A stretch of DNA of 61,154 nucleotides from assembly GCA_902788865.1 (NCBI GenBank), contig CADALZ010000011.1:54587-115740 (forward strand), in the 5' to 3' direction. Within the stretch, counting starts at the first letter, position 1, and every line of letters starts with the position of its first letter. Below are positions 33,936-46,077 of this stretch, one piece after another. Source of the stretch: an uncultured Bacteroidales bacterium. GTDB taxonomy: Bacteria; Bacteroidota; Bacteroidia; Bacteroidales; Bacteroidaceae. Made by a program: the position numbers and the translations under genes. The notes below the pieces were generated by a model. The model was given only the letters and a program-made list of their open reading frames with translations, ran no database searches and was not told the DNA's origin.

Positions 33936-34577
33936 TTAGAACCAAGGATCTTCCTCTTCTGTCGCAGATTCTTCCTCTGCTGGCTGGTCGATAGGATTCT
34001 CATCCATCTCCATGTCCTCTTCATCCACACCATCTCCTGCCACCAATACCAGTGACGAACCCATAGGCACTTTTTCGCCTATCATCAACGTGTGTCCTCG
34101 ATATTTCACACCATACACCCAGTCTTTTTCTCCTTGAATGTATTGCACAGAGTCGATTTTAAATCCTGAAGCGGTTATTCTCACTTCTGCTTCACGAAGC
34201 GAGCTGTTTTCCACCACATCGGGAATGGCCATCAGAGGCACATTCATGGCATTGATGGTAAGGCGGATGATACGACCTTTCTTCACCAACTGCTCTGGCT
34301 CTGGATTCATCTCCAGCACAGTGCCAGCAGGCTTATCCTCCATATAAGTAGAGTCGGAAATCACAGCACCAAGGTCGTGATTACGAAGCATGAGGGTAGC
34401 CTCGTTGACACCCATACCCTTCACATCAGGCACACGTACACCTTCTCCATGATGTGTATAGATATCGAGTCCTTTCAGAATGAGGAAGATCATCAGAATC
34501 ACGAAAACGCCCATACCGATGATGTTCCACCAGAAGAGCTTATTACCCTTGAACGAAAAGAATTCTTTAATAGTCAT
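33936..34577 (-). CDS. PASTA-domain membrane protein
   Basis: 213 residues. One membrane helix (about 16-35) follows a short cytoplasmic tail; two to three PASTA repeats follow (VRVPDVKGMGVNEATLMLRN, then MAIPDVVENSSLREAEVRITASGF), then an acidic tail with many Glu and Asp. PASTA domains bind peptidoglycan or muropeptides in other bacteria. There is no kinase or penicillin-binding domain. It is the first gene of the PASTA-rluD-ddl-acyltransferase run. Confidence 0.85.
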   Translation of the reverse strand: MTIKEFFSFKGNKLFWWNIIGMGVFVILMIFLILKGLDIYTHHGEGVRVPDVKGMGVNEATLMLRNHDLGAVISDSTYMEDKPAGTVLEMNPEPEQLVKKGRIIRLTINAMNVPLMAIPDVVENSSLREAEVRITASGFKIDSVQYIQGEKDWVYGVKYRGHTLMIGEKVPMGSSLVLVAGDGVDEEDMEMDENPIDQPAEEESATEEEDPWF

Positions 34578-34624
34578 AGTCGAACAAAATTAGGACTGAA
34601 AACTTCGCTAAACTTAGTTTTCTG

Positions 34625-34632
34625 CAAAGATA
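34625..34632 (-). promoter_or_regulatory. -7 element of the PASTA-rluD-ddl run
   Basis: Minus strand TATCTTTG about 48 bp before the PASTA start. No good -33 box at the standard spacing. Confidence 0.5.
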
Positions 34633-34701
34633 CAACTTTCAAAGAAGTGGACTTATTAAAATCTAAACTTTTTTATCAGAATCGATATAATTCAAACAAA
34701 A

Positions 34702-34732
34702 AAGGATGTGCCAAGCTTTTCGGCACATCCTT
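34702..34732 (-). terminator. Terminator of the rpoBC unit
   Basis: AAGGATGTGCC (34702-34712) pairs perfectly with GGCACATCCTT (34722-34732); on the minus strand TTTTTTG follows. It lies about 28 bp after the rpoC stop. Confidence 0.9.
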
Positions 34733-34759
34733 CTATATAGGGAATCGATCCTTTACAAA

Positions 34760-37700
34760 TCAATCTTCGAATCGGCGTTCAAGCACGCTGGCTCTGTCAT
34801 TGTCATCAAAATCCAGCACAGTGCGCTTGTTAGCTTGCATACGTTCATAGTCTTCACGAGAATCCACGATGATCTTCTCAAACTCACGCAGACCTGTACC
34901 TGCAGGAATCAAGTGACCACAAATCACATTCTCCTTCATACCCTCCAGATAGTCTGACTTGCCGTTGATGGCAGCTTCGTTGAGCACCTTCGTAGTTTCC
35001 TGGAAGGATGCTGCTGACATAAAGCTGGAAGTCTGCAAAGCGGCACGAGTGATACCCTGAAGGATCTGAGTAGAAGTAGCTGGAACGGCATCACGCACCT
35101 GAACAAGCTTCAAGTCACGACGCTTCAGCATACTGTTCTCGTCACGCAGCTTACGTGCAGTCACTATCTGACCAGCCTGCATATTCTGAGAGTCACCAGC
35201 GTCCACCACTACCTTCTTACCCCAGATACGGTCGTTCTCATCCTGGAATTCGAGCTTGTCAACTATCTGCTGCTCCAAGAAGCGAGTATCTCCAGGCTCA
35301 TCAATCTGTACTTTACGCATCATCTGGCGAACGATAATCTCAAAGTGCTTATCATTGATCTTCACACCTTGCAGACGATACACATCTTGTACCTCGTTCA
35401 CGATGTACTCTTGCACAGCCGTAGGACCCTTGATGGCCAGAATGTCAGCAGGAGTAATGGCACCGTCTGAGAGTGATGTACCAGCACGTACATAGTCGTT
35501 CTCCTGTACCAGAATCTGCTTAGACAGTGGAACCAGATAGTGCTTCTCATCACCAGCCTTAGAGGTGACAATGATTTCGCGGTTACCACGCTTCACCTTA
35601 CCCATCTTGATCTCGCCATCGATTTCTGATACAATAGCAGGATTTGACGGGCTGCGAGCCTCGAACAGCTCTGTTACTCGCGGCAGACCACCCGTGATAT
35701 CACCAGCCTTACTTACAGCACGTGGAATCTTCACTATGATGTCGCCAGCCTTCACATGCTGACCATTTTCTACTACTACGTGACCACCCACAGGGAGGTT
35801 ATATGTTCTGATCAGTTCACCATTCTCATCTACGATGCGAGCACCTGGCACCTTCGTTCTATCCTTAGACTCTATGATAATGTATTCGCGCAAGCCTGTA
35901 GATTCGTCAACCTCCACATTGAAGGTGACATTCTCCACAACGTCTTCCAGTTCAACCTTACCGGCTGTTTCTGTGATAACCACTGCGTTGAATGGATCCC
36001 AACGAGCTATCAACTTGCCCTTCTCCACCTGCTCACCATCGCTGGCGTAGAGGGTAGAACCATAAGGAACAGTATGCGTAGAGAGCACAATGCCTGTGTT
36101 CACATCCACGAAACGGGCTTCAGTCAGACGGCTTACAACCAACTTAGCTGGTTCGCCTGCATCATCAACGATATCTACCGTGCGGAGCTCTTCAAATTCA
36201 ATCTTTGAGTTATTCTTTGCCACGATAGTAGCATCTGCTGCGATGTTGGCTGCTGTACCACCAGCATGGAATGTGCGAAGTGTCAGCTGAGTACCAGGCT
36301 CACCGATAGACTGTGCTGCAATCACACCTACAGCCTCACCCTTCTGAACCATCTTGCTGGTTGCCAGGTTGCGACCATAACACTTAGCGCATACACCCTT
36401 CTTAGACTCACAAGTCAATACCGAACGGATTTCGACGCTCTCGATTGGAGAATCCTCAATAACCTGAGCGATACTTTCTGTGATCTCATCACCAGCAGCT
36501 ACAATCAGCTCGCCTGTGGTAGGATGAATAATGTCATGCACTGAAACACGACCCAAGATACGTTCGTAGAGGGTTGCTACCACTTCGTCGTTGTTCTTCA
36601 AAGCTGTACAAACCAAACCACGCAGCGTACCGCAGTCTTCCTCATTGATAATCACATCGTGTGACACATCCACCAAACGACGGGTCAGATAACCTGCGTC
36701 GGCAGTCTTCAAAGCGGTATCGGCCAGACCCTTACGAGCACCGTGCGTAGAGATGAAGTACTCCAGCACAGACAGACCTTCCTTAAAGTTGGAAAGAATA
36801 GGGTTCTCAATGATCTGACCACCTTCTGCACCTGCCTTCTGAGGCTTAGCCATCAGACCACGCATACCAGAGAGCTGACGAATCTGCTCCTTAGAACCAC
36901 GGGCTCCAGAATCCAACATCATAAAGACAGAGTTGAATCCATCGTTATCGGCAGACAGGGTCTTCATCAAGATATTAGACAACTCTGAGTTGACGTGTGT
37001 CCATATATCAATTACCTGATTGTAACGCTCATTGTTGGTGATGAAACCCATGTTATAGTTAGCAATCACCTGCTCTACTTCATCATAACCCTTCTGAACC
37101 AAAGCAGCCTTCTCTTCTGGAATGATGATATCACCCAAGTTGAATGACAAGCCGCCCTTGAATGCCATGTAGTAACCCATGTTCTTAATGCCATCCAAGA
37201 ATTCGCAAGCCTTGGTCACACCGGCCACCTTAATCACATGGCTGATGATATCGCGCAATGACTTCTTAGAGATAATGGTGTTGATATATCCTGCTTCGTC
37301 TGGAACAATCTGATTCACCATCACACGACCTACTGAAGTTTCACGCATCAGTTTCTTCACGATGTTTCCATTCTCGTCCACATCGTTCACCATCACATTG
37401 ATGATGGCATGGATATCGCATTTTCCTTCATTATAGGCTATAATAGCTTCCTCTGGACCATAGAAGGTGAGACCCTCACCCTTAGCACCCTTACGCAGCT
37501 TGGTGATGTAGTACAGACCAAGCACCATATCCTGGGAAGGTACGGTGATAGGAGCACCGTTGGCTGGGTTCAAGATATTATGAGGCTCGAGCATCAGCAA
37601 CTGTGCTTCCAGAATGGCCTCATTGCTCAATGGCAAGTGCACAGCCATCTGGTCACCATCGAAGTCGGCGTTGAATGCCGTACATGCCAATGGGTGCAGC

Positions 37701-39076
37701 TGGATAGCCTTACCCTCGATCAACTTAGGCTGGAAGGCCTGGATACCCAGACGGTGAAGTGTCGGCGCACGGTTAAGCAATACAGGATGACCTCTCATCA
37801 CGTATTCCAAGATGTCCCAGATTACTGGCTCTTTACGATCAACGATCTTCTTGGCACTCTTCACCGTCTTTACAATACCTCTCTCTATCAGCTTTCTGAT
37901 GATAAATGGCTTGTAAAGTTCGGCTGCCATCAACTTAGGAAGACCGCACTCGCCCATCTTCAGCTCAGGACCAACTACGATCACAGAACGTGCTGAATAG
38001 TCCACACGCTTACCCAACAGGTTCTGACGGAAGCGACCTTGTTTACCCTTCAAACTGTCGGACAGTGACTTCAGCGGACGGTTTGACTCTGACTTCACAG
38101 CACTCGATTTACGAGAGTTGTCGAACAATGAGTCAACAGCTTCCTGAAGCATACGCTTCTCATTGCGGAGGATTACCTCTGGAGCTTTGATTTCAATCAA
38201 TCTCTTCAGACGGTTATTGCGAATAATCACACGACGATACAGATCATTCAGGTCGGAGGTGGCAAAACGACCACCATCCAGTGGAACCAATGGGCGGAGC
38301 TCAGGAGGAGTCACAGGAATAATCTTCATGATCATCCACTCAGGTCTGTTACGGCCCTTGGAAGCACGGAATGACTCTACCACCTGCAGACGCTTCAACG
38401 CCTCAGTCTTGCGCTGCTGAGAAGAATCATTGCCTGCACGGTTGCGCAGTTCATAAGACAAAGAGTCCAAATCCAAACGGCACAGCAGGTCGTAAATAGC
38501 CTCAGCACCCATCTTGGCAATGAACTTATTAGGATCGGTATCCTCCAGGAACTGGTTGTCCTTTGGAAGTTTATCGAGTAAATCCAGATATTCATTCTCT
38601 TCGAGCATGTCATACTGAGCCACCTGATCACCCAGCACACCTGGCTGAATCACGATGTAGCGCTCATAGTAGATCACAGCGTCGAGTTTCTTAGTAGGCA
38701 GACCCAGCAAGTAACCAATCTTGTTAGGCAGTGAACGGAAATACCAGATGTGGGCTACAGGCACCACCAACTGGATATGTCCAGAACGTTCGCGACGAAC
38801 CTTCTTCTCTGTCACCTCTACACCACAACGATCACAAACAATGCCTTTGTAACGAATGCGCTTGTACTTTCCACAATGGCACTCGTAGTCCTTTACCGGA
38901 CCAAAAATACGCTCGCAGAACAAACCGTCACGCTCTGGTTTATAGGTGCGATAGTTGATTGTTTCAGGCTTCAATACCTCACCAAAAGAGTTCTCAAGGA
39001 TTTCTTCTGGGGAAGCCAGACCTATTGAGATCTTAGAGAAATTGGTTTTTGTTTTATTTTCTTTTCTAAAAGCCAT
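34760..39076 (-). CDS. rpoC: DNA-directed RNA polymerase subunit beta'
   Basis: 1438 residues, full length. The zinc-binding start has cysteines in [18 protein letters not shown] and CGVEV (about 64-86); the catalytic magnesium loop [16 protein letters not shown] lies mid-protein; the second zinc site includes CGTLRGLVC and [13 protein letters not shown]. It follows rpoB by 32 bp in the same transcript. Confidence 0.99.
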   Translation of the reverse strand: MAFRKENKTKTNFSKISIGLASPEEILENSFGEVLKPETINYRTYKPERDGLFCERIFGPVKDYECHCGKYKRIRYKGIVCDRCGVEVTEKKVRRERSGHIQLVVPVAHIWYFRSLPNKIGYLLGLPTKKLDAVIYYERYIVIQPGVLGDQVAQYDMLEENEYLDLLDKLPKDNQFLEDTDPNKFIAKMGAEAIYDLLCRLDLDSLSYELRNRAGNDSSQQRKTEALKRLQVVESFRASKGRNRPEWMIMKIIPVTPPELRPLVPLDGGRFATSDLNDLYRRVIIRNNRLKRLIEIKAPEVILRNEKRMLQEAVDSLFDNSRKSSAVKSESNRPLKSLSDSLKGKQGRFRQNLLGKRVDYSARSVIVVGPELKMGECGLPKLMAAELYKPFIIRKLIERGIVKTVKSAKKIVDRKEPVIWDILEYVMRGHPVLLNRAPTLHRLGIQAFQPKLIEGKAIQLHPLACTAFNADFDGDQMAVHLPLSNEAILEAQLLMLEPHNILNPANGAPITVPSQDMVLGLYYITKLRKGAKGEGLTFYGPEEAIIAYNEGKCDIHAIINVMVNDVDENGNIVKKLMRETSVGRVMVNQIVPDEAGYINTIISKKSLRDIISHVIKVAGVTKACEFLDGIKNMGYYMAFKGGLSFNLGDIIIPEEKAALVQKGYDEVEQVIANYNMGFITNNERYNQVIDIWTHVNSELSNILMKTLSADNDGFNSVFMMLDSGARGSKEQIRQLSGMRGLMAKPQKAGAEGGQIIENPILSNFKEGLSVLEYFISTHGARKGLADTALKTADAGYLTRRLVDVSHDVIINEEDCGTLRGLVCTALKNNDEVVATLYERILGRVSVHDIIHPTTGELIVAAGDEITESIAQVIEDSPIESVEIRSVLTCESKKGVCAKCYGRNLATSKMVQKGEAVGVIAAQSIGEPGTQLTLRTFHAGGTAANIAADATIVAKNNSKIEFEELRTVDIVDDAGEPAKLVVSRLTEARFVDVNTGIVLSTHTVPYGSTLYASDGEQVEKGKLIARWDPFNAVVITETAGKVELEDVVENVTFNVEVDESTGLREYIIIESKDRTKVPGARIVDENGELIRTYNLPVGGHVVVENGQHVKAGDIIVKIPRAVSKAGDITGGLPRVTELFEARSPSNPAIVSEIDGEIKMGKVKRGNREIIVTSKAGDEKHYLVPLSKQILVQENDYVRAGTSLSDGAITPADILAIKGPTAVQEYIVNEVQDVYRLQGVKINDKHFEIIVRQMMRKVQIDEPGDTRFLEQQIVDKLEFQDENDRIWGKKVVVDAGDSQNMQAGQIVTARKLRDENSMLKRRDLKLVQVRDAVPATSTQILQGITRAALQTSSFMSAASFQETTKVLNEAAINGKSDYLEGMKENVICGHLIPAGTGLREFEKIIVDSREDYERMQANKRTVLDFDDNDRASVLERRFED

Positions 39077-39108
39077 ACTTATTTATGTATTTTGATCGTT
39101 GTCTATTA

Positions 39109-42100
39109 TTATTCAAGATGTATGCTCAGTCCTAAGCCCTTCAGTTCATGCAGAAGCACATTGAGTGACTCTGGGATTCCTGGAGTTGGCATAGGCTCGC
39201 CCTTCACGATAGACTCATAAGCCTTAGAACGACCGTTCACATCGTCAGACTTGATGGTCAGGATTTCTTGCAGCACATGAGCAGCACCAAAGGCCTCAAG
39301 TGCCCAAACTTCCATCTCACCGAAACGCTGACCACCGAATTGTGCCTTACCACCCAATGGCTGCTGGGTAATAAGTGAGTACGGACCAATGGAGCGTGCA
39401 TGCATCTTATCGTCTACCATGTGGCCCAACTTCAACATGTAGGTCACACCTACGGTAGCTTGCTGCTCGAATGGCTCACCGGTCTCTCCATCATAGAGTG
39501 TAGTCTTACCATAGCGTGGCAGACCTGCCTTATCAGTCCACTCGTTCAGCTGATTGATCGTAGCACCATCGAAGATAGGAGTTGCGAACTTCACGCCCAA
39601 TGCTCTACCAGCACGGCCAAGCACAGCCTCCAGAATCTGACCGATGTTCATACGAGAAGGCACACCCAGTGGGTTCAAGCATATATCTACAGGAGTACCA
39701 TCCTCCAAGAATGGCATGTCTTCCTGGCGTACTACGCGTGAAACAATACCCTTATTTCCGTGACGACCAGACATCTTATCACCGACACCGATCTTACGCT
39801 TCTTGGCAATATAAACCTTAGCCATCTGAATGATACCTGATGGCAGCTCATCACCGATGGTGATAGCAAACTTGCGACGCTTCAAGTCGGCATCCATCTC
39901 CTTATACTTTCTGATGTAATTCATTACCAGTGTATGAATCAAGTCGTTGGTATGCTCATCTTCAGTCCAGTTGCTCAGCTGCACGCCCATGAAATCAAAG
40001 TCGGCAAAGCTGGCAGCAGTGAACTTAGCACCCTTGGCTATCACGGCCGTACCCATATAGTCTTTCACACCTTCAGAAACATGATCGGCAGTGAGATGCA
40101 GCAGCTTCTCTACCAATATCTTTCTCAGTGCATCTACTTTCTCCTGGAACTCTTCGTCGAGCTTAGGCATCAGAGCCTTGTCAGCCAACTTAGAGCTGCG
40201 GGTCTTCATGGCACGTGAATAGAGACGCTTGCCTATCACCACACCTCTCAATGATGGGTTGGCCTTCAGAGAAGCATCCTTCACATCGCCTGCCTTATCA
40301 CCGAAGATAGCACGCAGCAGTTTCTCCTCTGGAGAAGGATCAGACTCACCCTTAGGGGTAATCTTACCAATGATGATATCGCCTGGCTCGATGCGTGCGC
40401 CAATACGTACGATACCGTTTTCATCCAGATCCTTAGTAGCTTCCTCGCTGACATTAGGAATATCAGAAGTGAGCTCTTCCATGCCACGCTTGGTTTCACG
40501 TACTTCGAGTGAATATTCATCCACATGCACAGAAGTCATGATATCCTCACGCACGATGCGCTCATTCAGCACGATAGCATCCTCATAGTTGTAACCCTTC
40601 CAAGGAATGTAAGCCACCAAGAGGTTCTTACCCAATGACAACTCACCGTCAGCAGTAGAGTAACCCTCTGTCAGAATCTGACCCTTTGTCACTCTGTCGC
40701 CCTTGTTGCAGATAGGACGCAGGTCGATGGTCATACTCTGGTTGGTTCTGCGCCACTTAGGAATCTTATACTCCTTCAGTGCAGGCTCGAAGCTCACATA
40801 GTCTTCTTCCTCCGTGCGATCGTAAAGGATCTTAATAGTCGTAGAATCTACGAACACAACCTCACCCTCGCCTTCTGCAGCAATCTGCGTGCGAGAGTCG
40901 CGTGCCAACTGTGCTTCGATACCCGTACCTACGATTGGAGATTCGGTTCTCAGCAGAGGCACTGCCTGGCGCATCATGTTAGATCCCATCAACGCACGGT
41001 TAGCATCATCGTGCTCCAAGAAAGGAATCAAGGCAGCAGCGATAGAAGCGATCTGCTGAGGAGACACATCCATGTAATCTACCTCATCGGGAGATACTAC
41101 AGGGAAGTCGGCATCCTGACGGCTCTGGATTCTGTCGTTCTTGAACGTACCATCGTCCTCCAATGGAGCATTACCCTGAGCGATGATCTTTTCTTCCTCT
41201 TCTTCTGCTGTCATATAAATCAGGCCTTCAGGTGAGAGATCCACCTTGCCATTGGTCACCTTGCGGTAAGGTGTCTCAATGAAGCCTAAGTCGTTGATCT
41301 TTGCAAATACACACAGAGATGAAATCAAACCAATGTTAGGACCTTCTGGTGTTTCGATAGGACAGAGACGACCATAGTGGGTATAGTGCACGTCGCGCAC
41401 CTCGAAACCAGCACGCTCACGTGACAGACCACCAGGACCTAAGGCAGACATTCTTCTCTTATGTGTGATCTCAGCCAGTGGATTAGTCTGATCCATAAAC
41501 TGAGAAAGGGCATTCGTTCCAAAGAATGAATTGATCACAGAAGAGATGGTCTTCGCGTTGATCAAGTCGGTTGGAGTGAACACCTCATTATCGCGTACGT
41601 TCATGCGCTCACGGATGGTGCGTGACATACGTGCCAAGCCAATAGAGAACTGGTTTGACAGCTGCTCGCCTACCGTGCGTACACGACGATTGCTCAAGTG
41701 GTCGATATCATCCACATCAGCCTTTGAGTTTATCAGCTCTATCAGATACTTGATAATCTCAATGATGTCTTCCTTCGTCAAGACACGTACGTTCATGTCT
41801 GTAGAAAGATTCAGCTTCTTGTTGATGCGGTAACGACCCACATCGCCCAAGTCATAGCGTTTCTCTGAGAAGAAGAGGTTGATGATTACCTCACGTGCAC
41901 TGGCATCATCGGCAGGGTCTGCATTACGCAACTGGCGGTAGATGTAGAGCACAGCTTCTTTCTCTGAGTTACTTGGGTCTTTTTGTAAAGTATTAAATAT
42001 GATAGAGTAGTCAGACTGATTTGGCTCATCCTTATGAACGAGGATGTTCTGAACGCCTGACTCCAAAATAATATCCAAATGTTCAGGTTCCAAGATGGTC

Positions 42101-42921
42101 TCACGATCGATAACGACCTCGTTACGCTCGATAGAAACCACTTCACCTGTATCTTCGTCTACAAAATCCTCCACCCATGATTTCAATACACGAGCTGCCA
42201 ACTTTCTGCCCGCAAGCTTCTTGATATTGGCCTTGTTCACCTTCACTTCCTCTGCAAGATTGAAAATCTCCAAGATATCCTTGTCGGTCTCGAAACCAAT
42301 GGCACGCAGCAAAGTGGTGACAGGCAACTTCTTCTTACGGTCAATGTAAGCATACATCACATTATTGATGTCGGTGGCAAACTCAATCCATGAGCCCTTG
42401 AAAGGTATGATTCTGGCTGAATAGAGTTTAGATCCATTCGCATGGATACTCTGGCCGAAGAACACACCTGGAGAACGATGCAACTGTGACACGATCACAC
42501 GTTCTGCACCATTGATGACAAACGTCGCATTGTCTGTCATATAGGGGATTGTTCCCAAGAAAACATCCTGAACAACGGTATCAAAATCCTCATGGTCAGG
42601 ATCTGTACAATACAATTTCAGCTTAGCCTTCAAAGGTACGCTATAGGTGAGCCCCCGCTCCATACATTCCTCGATGCTATAGTGCGGCGGATCAATATAA
42701 TAATCCAAGAACTCTAAGACGAAATTATTCCTTGTATCAGCAATAGGAAAGTTTTCAGCAAATACTTTATACAATCCCTCGTTCTTACGTTTTTCTGTGG
42801 GGGTGTCTAGTTGTAAAAAGTCTCTGAACGACTTCAATTGAACTTCCAGAAAGTCCGGATACTCGCGCGGACTCTTGGTCGAAGCGAAATTAACTCTTTG
42901 ATTTACAATATTAGAAGACAT
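39109..42921 (-). CDS. rpoB: DNA-directed RNA polymerase subunit beta
   Basis: 1270 residues, full length. Recognisable parts: the rifampicin region with [20 protein letters not shown] and [21 protein letters not shown], and the C-terminal [24 protein letters not shown]. The residues usually altered in rifampicin resistance look wild type (FMDQTNP, HKRR). It lies downstream of rplL with a strong terminator-like hairpin between. Confidence 0.99.
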   Translation of the reverse strand: MSSNIVNQRVNFASTKSPREYPDFLEVQLKSFRDFLQLDTPTEKRKNEGLYKVFAENFPIADTRNNFVLEFLDYYIDPPHYSIEECMERGLTYSVPLKAKLKLYCTDPDHEDFDTVVQDVFLGTIPYMTDNATFVINGAERVIVSQLHRSPGVFFGQSIHANGSKLYSARIIPFKGSWIEFATDINNVMYAYIDRKKKLPVTTLLRAIGFETDKDILEIFNLAEEVKVNKANIKKLAGRKLAARVLKSWVEDFVDEDTGEVVSIERNEVVIDRETILEPEHLDIILESGVQNILVHKDEPNQSDYSIIFNTLQKDPSNSEKEAVLYIYRQLRNADPADDASAREVIINLFFSEKRYDLGDVGRYRINKKLNLSTDMNVRVLTKEDIIEIIKYLIELINSKADVDDIDHLSNRRVRTVGEQLSNQFSIGLARMSRTIRERMNVRDNEVFTPTDLINAKTISSVINSFFGTNALSQFMDQTNPLAEITHKRRMSALGPGGLSRERAGFEVRDVHYTHYGRLCPIETPEGPNIGLISSLCVFAKINDLGFIETPYRKVTNGKVDLSPEGLIYMTAEEEEEKIIAQGNAPLEDDGTFKNDRIQSRQDADFPVVSPDEVDYMDVSPQQIASIAAALIPFLEHDDANRALMGSNMMRQAVPLLRTESPIVGTGIEAQLARDSRTQIAAEGEGEVVFVDSTTIKILYDRTEEEDYVSFEPALKEYKIPKWRRTNQSMTIDLRPICNKGDRVTKGQILTEGYSTADGELSLGKNLLVAYIPWKGYNYEDAIVLNERIVREDIMTSVHVDEYSLEVRETKRGMEELTSDIPNVSEEATKDLDENGIVRIGARIEPGDIIIGKITPKGESDPSPEEKLLRAIFGDKAGDVKDASLKANPSLRGVVIGKRLYSRAMKTRSSKLADKALMPKLDEEFQEKVDALRKILVEKLLHLTADHVSEGVKDYMGTAVIAKGAKFTAASFADFDFMGVQLSNWTEDEHTNDLIHTLVMNYIRKYKEMDADLKRRKFAITIGDELPSGIIQMAKVYIAKKRKIGVGDKMSGRHGNKGIVSRVVRQEDMPFLEDGTPVDICLNPLGVPSRMNIGQILEAVLGRAGRALGVKFATPIFDGATINQLNEWTDKAGLPRYGKTTLYDGETGEPFEQQATVGVTYMLKLGHMVDDKMHARSIGPYSLITQQPLGGKAQFGGQRFGEMEVWALEAFGAAHVLQEILTIKSDDVNGRSKAYESIVKGEPMPTPGIPESLNVLLHELKGLGLSIHLE

Positions 42922-42961
42922 CTGGTAATGGATTAGTAGAACTTAAAAAGAAATAAAGACA

Positions 42962-42996
42962 CAAAAAGGTTAAGAACCCTTTACGGGTTCCTAACC
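42962..42996 (-). terminator. rplL-rpoB attenuator hairpin
   Basis: A stem of 12 bp (42968-42979 with 42985-42996, one G-U on the RNA strand) with a 5-nt loop and TTTTT on the minus strand, 30 nt after the rplL stop and before rpoB. It would reduce read-through from the ribosomal-protein genes into rpoBC. Confidence 0.85.
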
Positions 42997-43025
42997 GAGA
43001 TTCCCTGAGAATTCAGGATAGCTTT

Positions 43026-43403
43026 TTATTTAAGTTCAACTTCAGCTCCTGCACCTTCCAGTGTAGCCTTCAGTGCCTCAGCCTCATCCTTAGATACACC
43101 TTCCTTCACTGTGCTAGGTGCACCGTCAACGAGGTCCTTAGCTTCCTTCAGACCCAGACCGCAAGCTTCCTTAACGGCCTTTACTACCTGAAGCTTAGCA
43201 GCACCAGCGCTCTTTAATACTACATCAAATGATGTCTTCTCCTCAGCGGCGGCGGCACCACCGGCAGCAGGACCAGCAGCAACTGCAACAGCTGCAGCAG
43301 CAGGCTCAATTCCATACTCGTCCTTCAGGACTGTCTTCAACTCTTGAACTTCCTTTACTGTAAGGTTAACCAACTCTTCAGCAATAGCTTTAATATCTGC
43401 CAT
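43026..43403 (-). CDS. rplL: 50S ribosomal protein L7/L12
   Basis: 125 residues. Ala/Gly-rich hinge (about 36-55) between the N-terminal dimerisation helix and the C-terminal domain ([27 protein letters not shown]). It forms the stalk of the 50S subunit, bound to L10, encoded just upstream. Confidence 0.98.
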   Translation of the reverse strand: MADIKAIAEELVNLTVKEVQELKTVLKDEYGIEPAAAAVAVAAGPAAGGAAAAEEKTSFDVVLKSAGAAKLQVVKAVKEACGLGLKEAKDLVDGAPSTVKEGVSKDEAEALKATLEGAGAEVELK

Positions 43404-43454
43404 TTTTATAAATCTTTTAATTGTTATTTCTAAAATGTTTTGTTTAATTTTGGA

Positions 43455-43964
43455 TTAGCGCTCCTCCAGCGTCTTCAGCACGCCATGGATAGTATTGGCA
43501 CCAGACTCGAGTGCTGAGATAACACCCTGAGTAGGACCTTCCAACATTGCCACAACGTCTGCGATGAGTTCGTTCTTGCTCTTGATTGCAACGAGCTCTT
43601 CGAGTCTGTCAGCGCCTACATAGAAGCCTTCCTCTGCATATGCAGCCTTCAGGCTAGGAACACCACCTTTAACATCTTTGAGCAACTTAGCTGGCTTGTT
43701 CGCAGTCTCAGTGAACATGACAGCTGTAGTACCCTTTAACGTACCAAAAAGCGGAGAGAAATCCACATCTTGCTTTTCCAAAGCCTTCTGAAGCAGGGTG
43801 TTCTTCACCACGATCAGCTTGATACCATCGCCGAAGCATTTTCTTCTCAGTGCGCTGGTAGCCTCTGCGTTCATACCTGCAGTGTCAACCAAATAAAAAT
43901 GTGGATAGTTCTTAACTATAGCAGTAAGTTCTTCAATAATTCTTGCTTTATCTTCCTTTTTCAT
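43455..43964 (-). CDS. rplJ: 50S ribosomal protein L10
   Basis: 169 residues. The sequence with YLVDTAGMNAEATSALRRKCF and LIVVKNTLLQKAL is typical of L10. It anchors L7/L12 to the ribosome. Only 15 bp separate it from rplA, so a long L10 leader like that of E. coli cannot lie here except inside rplA. Confidence 0.97.
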   Translation of the reverse strand: MKKEDKARIIEELTAIVKNYPHFYLVDTAGMNAEATSALRRKCFGDGIKLIVVKNTLLQKALEKQDVDFSPLFGTLKGTTAVMFTETANKPAKLLKDVKGGVPSLKAAYAEEGFYVGADRLEELVAIKSKNELIADVVAMLEGPTQGVISALESGANTIHGVLKTLEER

Positions 43965-43979
43965 AACTTCTCCGTTTTA

Positions 43980-44678
43980 TTAAGCTTCATCTACTGATTT
44001 TGGGTCAATCTTAATACCGGCACTCATCGTGCTAGAAAGATAAATACTCTTAATATATGTTCCCTTAGCTGCACTTGGCTTCAACTTGTTCAAAGTGTTG
44101 ATAAACTCCTTGGCGTTCTGTGCGATTGCCTCTGGAGTGAAAGATACCTTACCGATAGAAGCATGAACAATACCTGTCTTGTCTACCTTAAAGTCGATCT
44201 TTCCTTGCTTAACCTCTTTAACAGCCTTAGCTACGTCCATAGTTACGGTACCACTCTTAGGATTAGGCATCAAGCCACGAGGGCCGAGCACACGTCCCAG
44301 AGGACCGATCTTTCCCATGCAAGATGGCATCGTGATGATCACATCCACGTCTGTCCATCCGCCTTTGATCTTGTCGATATACTCGTCAAGACCTACATAA
44401 TCAGCGCCAGCTTCTTTTGCAGCAGCCTCAACATCAGGAGTACAAAGTGCCAATACACGCACTACCTTACCTGTACCGTTAGGAAGTGAAACCACGCCTC
44501 TCACCATCTGGTTAGACTTACGAGGGTCAACACCCAGACGTACGTCGATATCCAGTGAAGCATCAAACTTGGTATAGGTGATTTCCTTTACCAGAGCAGA
44601 AGCCTCGGCCAGCGTGTAAGATTTCCCTGCTTCAATTTTGCCTGCAGCCAACTTTTGATTTTTTGTCAGTTTACCCAT
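43980..44678 (-). CDS. rplA: 50S ribosomal protein L1
   Basis: 232 residues. The family signature [30 protein letters not shown] lies mid-protein (it is seen here as [20 protein letters not shown]). It forms the L1 stalk. It follows rplK by 15 bp. Confidence 0.98.
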   Translation of the reverse strand: MGKLTKNQKLAAGKIEAGKSYTLAEASALVKEITYTKFDASLDIDVRLGVDPRKSNQMVRGVVSLPNGTGKVVRVLALCTPDVEAAAKEAGADYVGLDEYIDKIKGGWTDVDVIITMPSCMGKIGPLGRVLGPRGLMPNPKSGTVTMDVAKAVKEVKQGKIDFKVDKTGIVHASIGKVSFTPEAIAQNAKEFINTLNKLKPSAAKGTYIKSIYLSSTMSAGIKIDPKSVDEA

Positions 44679-44693
44679 TCTAATTGAAGTTTA

Positions 44694-45137
44694 TTAGTTA
44701 TTACTAGGGAACTCCCCGTTTACAGTTATACCCATACTTCTGGCAGTACCTGCAACCATCTTCATGGCAGCCTCTACTGTGAAGCAGTTCAAGTCAACCA
44801 ACTTGTCCTGAGCGATAGCGCGAACCTGATCCCAGGTGATTGAAGCAACCTTCTTGCGGTTAGGCTCAGCAGAACCACTCTTCACTTTAGTGGCTTCCAG
44901 CAACTGAATAGCCACAGGTGGAGTCTTTACGACAAAGTCGAAAGACTTGTCAGTGTAATAAGTAATGATTACAGGCAGCACTTTACCTGCCTTGTCCTGA
45001 GTCCTGGCGTTGAATTGCTTGCAGAAATCCATGATGTTGATACCCTTAGAACCCAGAGCAGGACCTACGGGAGGTGATGGATTTGCTGCGCCACCTTTAA
45101 TCTGTAACTTGATTTGTCCAGCAACTTCTTTAGCCAT
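44694..45137 (-). CDS. rplK: 50S ribosomal protein L11
   Basis: 147 residues. [20 protein letters not shown] at the N-terminus is the conserved proline-rich segment that contacts thiostrepton-type sites; the C-terminal rRNA-binding domain ends with [10 protein letters not shown]. Part of the GTPase-associated centre. Confidence 0.98.
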   Translation of the reverse strand: MAKEVAGQIKLQIKGGAANPSPPVGPALGSKGINIMDFCKQFNARTQDKAGKVLPVIITYYTDKSFDFVVKTPPVAIQLLEATKVKSGSAEPNRKKVASITWDQVRAIAQDKLVDLNCFTVEAAMKMVAGTARSMGITVNGEFPSNN

Positions 45138-45164
45138 TTTTCTAAAATTTATAAAAACATAAAT

Positions 45165-45195
45165 AAGAAAAAAGGATACTTATCTGCTAAGTATC
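45165..45195 (-). terminator. Terminator-like hairpin between nusG and rplK
   Basis: GATACTTA (45175-45182) pairs with TAAGTATC (45188-45195) and TTTTTTC follows on the minus strand. It overlaps the nusG stop codon, so ribosomes ending nusG would influence it. An 8-bp AT-rich stem is weak, so partial termination is likely. Confidence 0.6.
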
Positions 45196-45736
45196 ATTCT
45201 TTCTCCACTTGCATAAAGTTTAATTCGAGAGGGGTCTTCCTTCCGAATATCTTCACCATAACCTTCAGCTTCTTCTTTTCGGTGTTGATCTCTTCGATCA
45301 CGCCGCTGAATCCACTGAATGGACCGTAATTCACCTTTACGGTTTCACCAACGATGTAAGGGATGTTTGCATCATCTTCCGTCTCTTGCAGTTCGTCGAA
45401 TGTGCCAAGGATGCGACTGACTTCTGATTGTCTCAGAGGGGTAGGATTGTCCATGCCACCTAAAAAACCAAGTACATTTGGGGTATTCCTAAGATGGTGA
45501 GCTATCTCACCAACCAATGCTGCTTCCACCAATACGTAACCAGGGAGATAGCTTCTCTCCTTCATAACCTTTTTACCGTTACGAACCTGATATACCTTCT
45601 CGGTAGGAATCAGCACCTGAGAAACGTAGTCGCCAAGGCTTCCGTACTTCATATCGGCTTCGATATATTCCTTCACCTTTGCTTCTTTACCGCTAACGGC
45701 ACGCATCACGTACCATTTCTTCTCAATCTCAGACAT
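45194..45736 (-). CDS. nusG: Transcription termination/antitermination protein NusG
   Basis: 180 residues. An NGN domain (KKWYVMRAVSGKEAKVKEYIE at the start, SYLPGYVLVEA) and a C-terminal KOW domain (VGETVKVNYGPFSGFSGVIEEI). It binds RNA polymerase and couples it with Rho or the ribosome. Standard secE-nusG-rplK order. Confidence 0.97.
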   Translation of the reverse strand: MSEIEKKWYVMRAVSGKEAKVKEYIEADMKYGSLGDYVSQVLIPTEKVYQVRNGKKVMKERSYLPGYVLVEAALVGEIAHHLRNTPNVLGFLGGMDNPTPLRQSEVSRILGTFDELQETEDDANIPYIVGETVKVNYGPFSGFSGVIEEINTEKKKLKVMVKIFGRKTPLELNFMQVEKE

Positions 45737-45751
45737 GCTCCAATTAGTTTT

Positions 45752-45940
45752 TTAACGTGGATAAACAAACTCCATCACATTCTGGAAACAGAAATCCATC
45801 ACAAATACCACCAATGCAATGAGTATGGAAGCATATAATACTGCAACTGCACTGCTGGTCAGTTCCTTGTATGTAGGCCAGGTTACCTTATATACAAGTT
45901 CGTTGTAAGATTCTTTTACGTAATTAATAATCTTATTCAT
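45752..45940 (-). CDS. secE: Preprotein translocase subunit SecE
   Basis: 62 residues from MNKIINYVKESYNEL. The longer open frame reads back through tRNA-Trp and is rejected. The conserved KVTWPTYKEL precedes a single membrane helix (AVAVLYASILIALVVFVMDF). It is the short single-helix SecE form, part of SecYEG. Confidence 0.95.
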   Translation of the reverse strand: MNKIINYVKESYNELVYKVTWPTYKELTSSAVAVLYASILIALVVFVMDFCFQNVMEFVYPR

Positions 45941-45954
45941 ATCATTAATTTTAG

Positions 45955-46027
45955 CACGGGAGGAGAGGCTCGAACTCCCGACAGCCGGTTTTGGAGACCG
46001 GTACTCTACCAACTGAGCTACTCCCGT
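45955..46027 (-). tRNA. tRNA-Trp (CCA)
   Basis: 73 nt on the minus strand. Acceptor ACGGGAG pairs with CTCCCGT, discriminator G; D arm TAGCTCAGTTGGTAGAG; anticodon loop CTCCAAA gives CCA; T loop TTCGAGC. It lies between tuf and secE, the usual place in Bacteroidetes and elsewhere. Confidence 0.96.
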
Positions 46028-46077
46028 GTGAATCAGTCCTCCGCTCGTCACGGAGAACTGATGTTGTTTATCTAAGA

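Noticed and set aside
43965-43979. An L10-type leader upstream of rplJ
   Set aside because: Only 15 bp separate rplA and rplJ, too short for the known L10-binding leader.
45941-46051. N-terminal extension of SecE
   Set aside because: It would translate tRNA-Trp; the real SecE start is at 45940.
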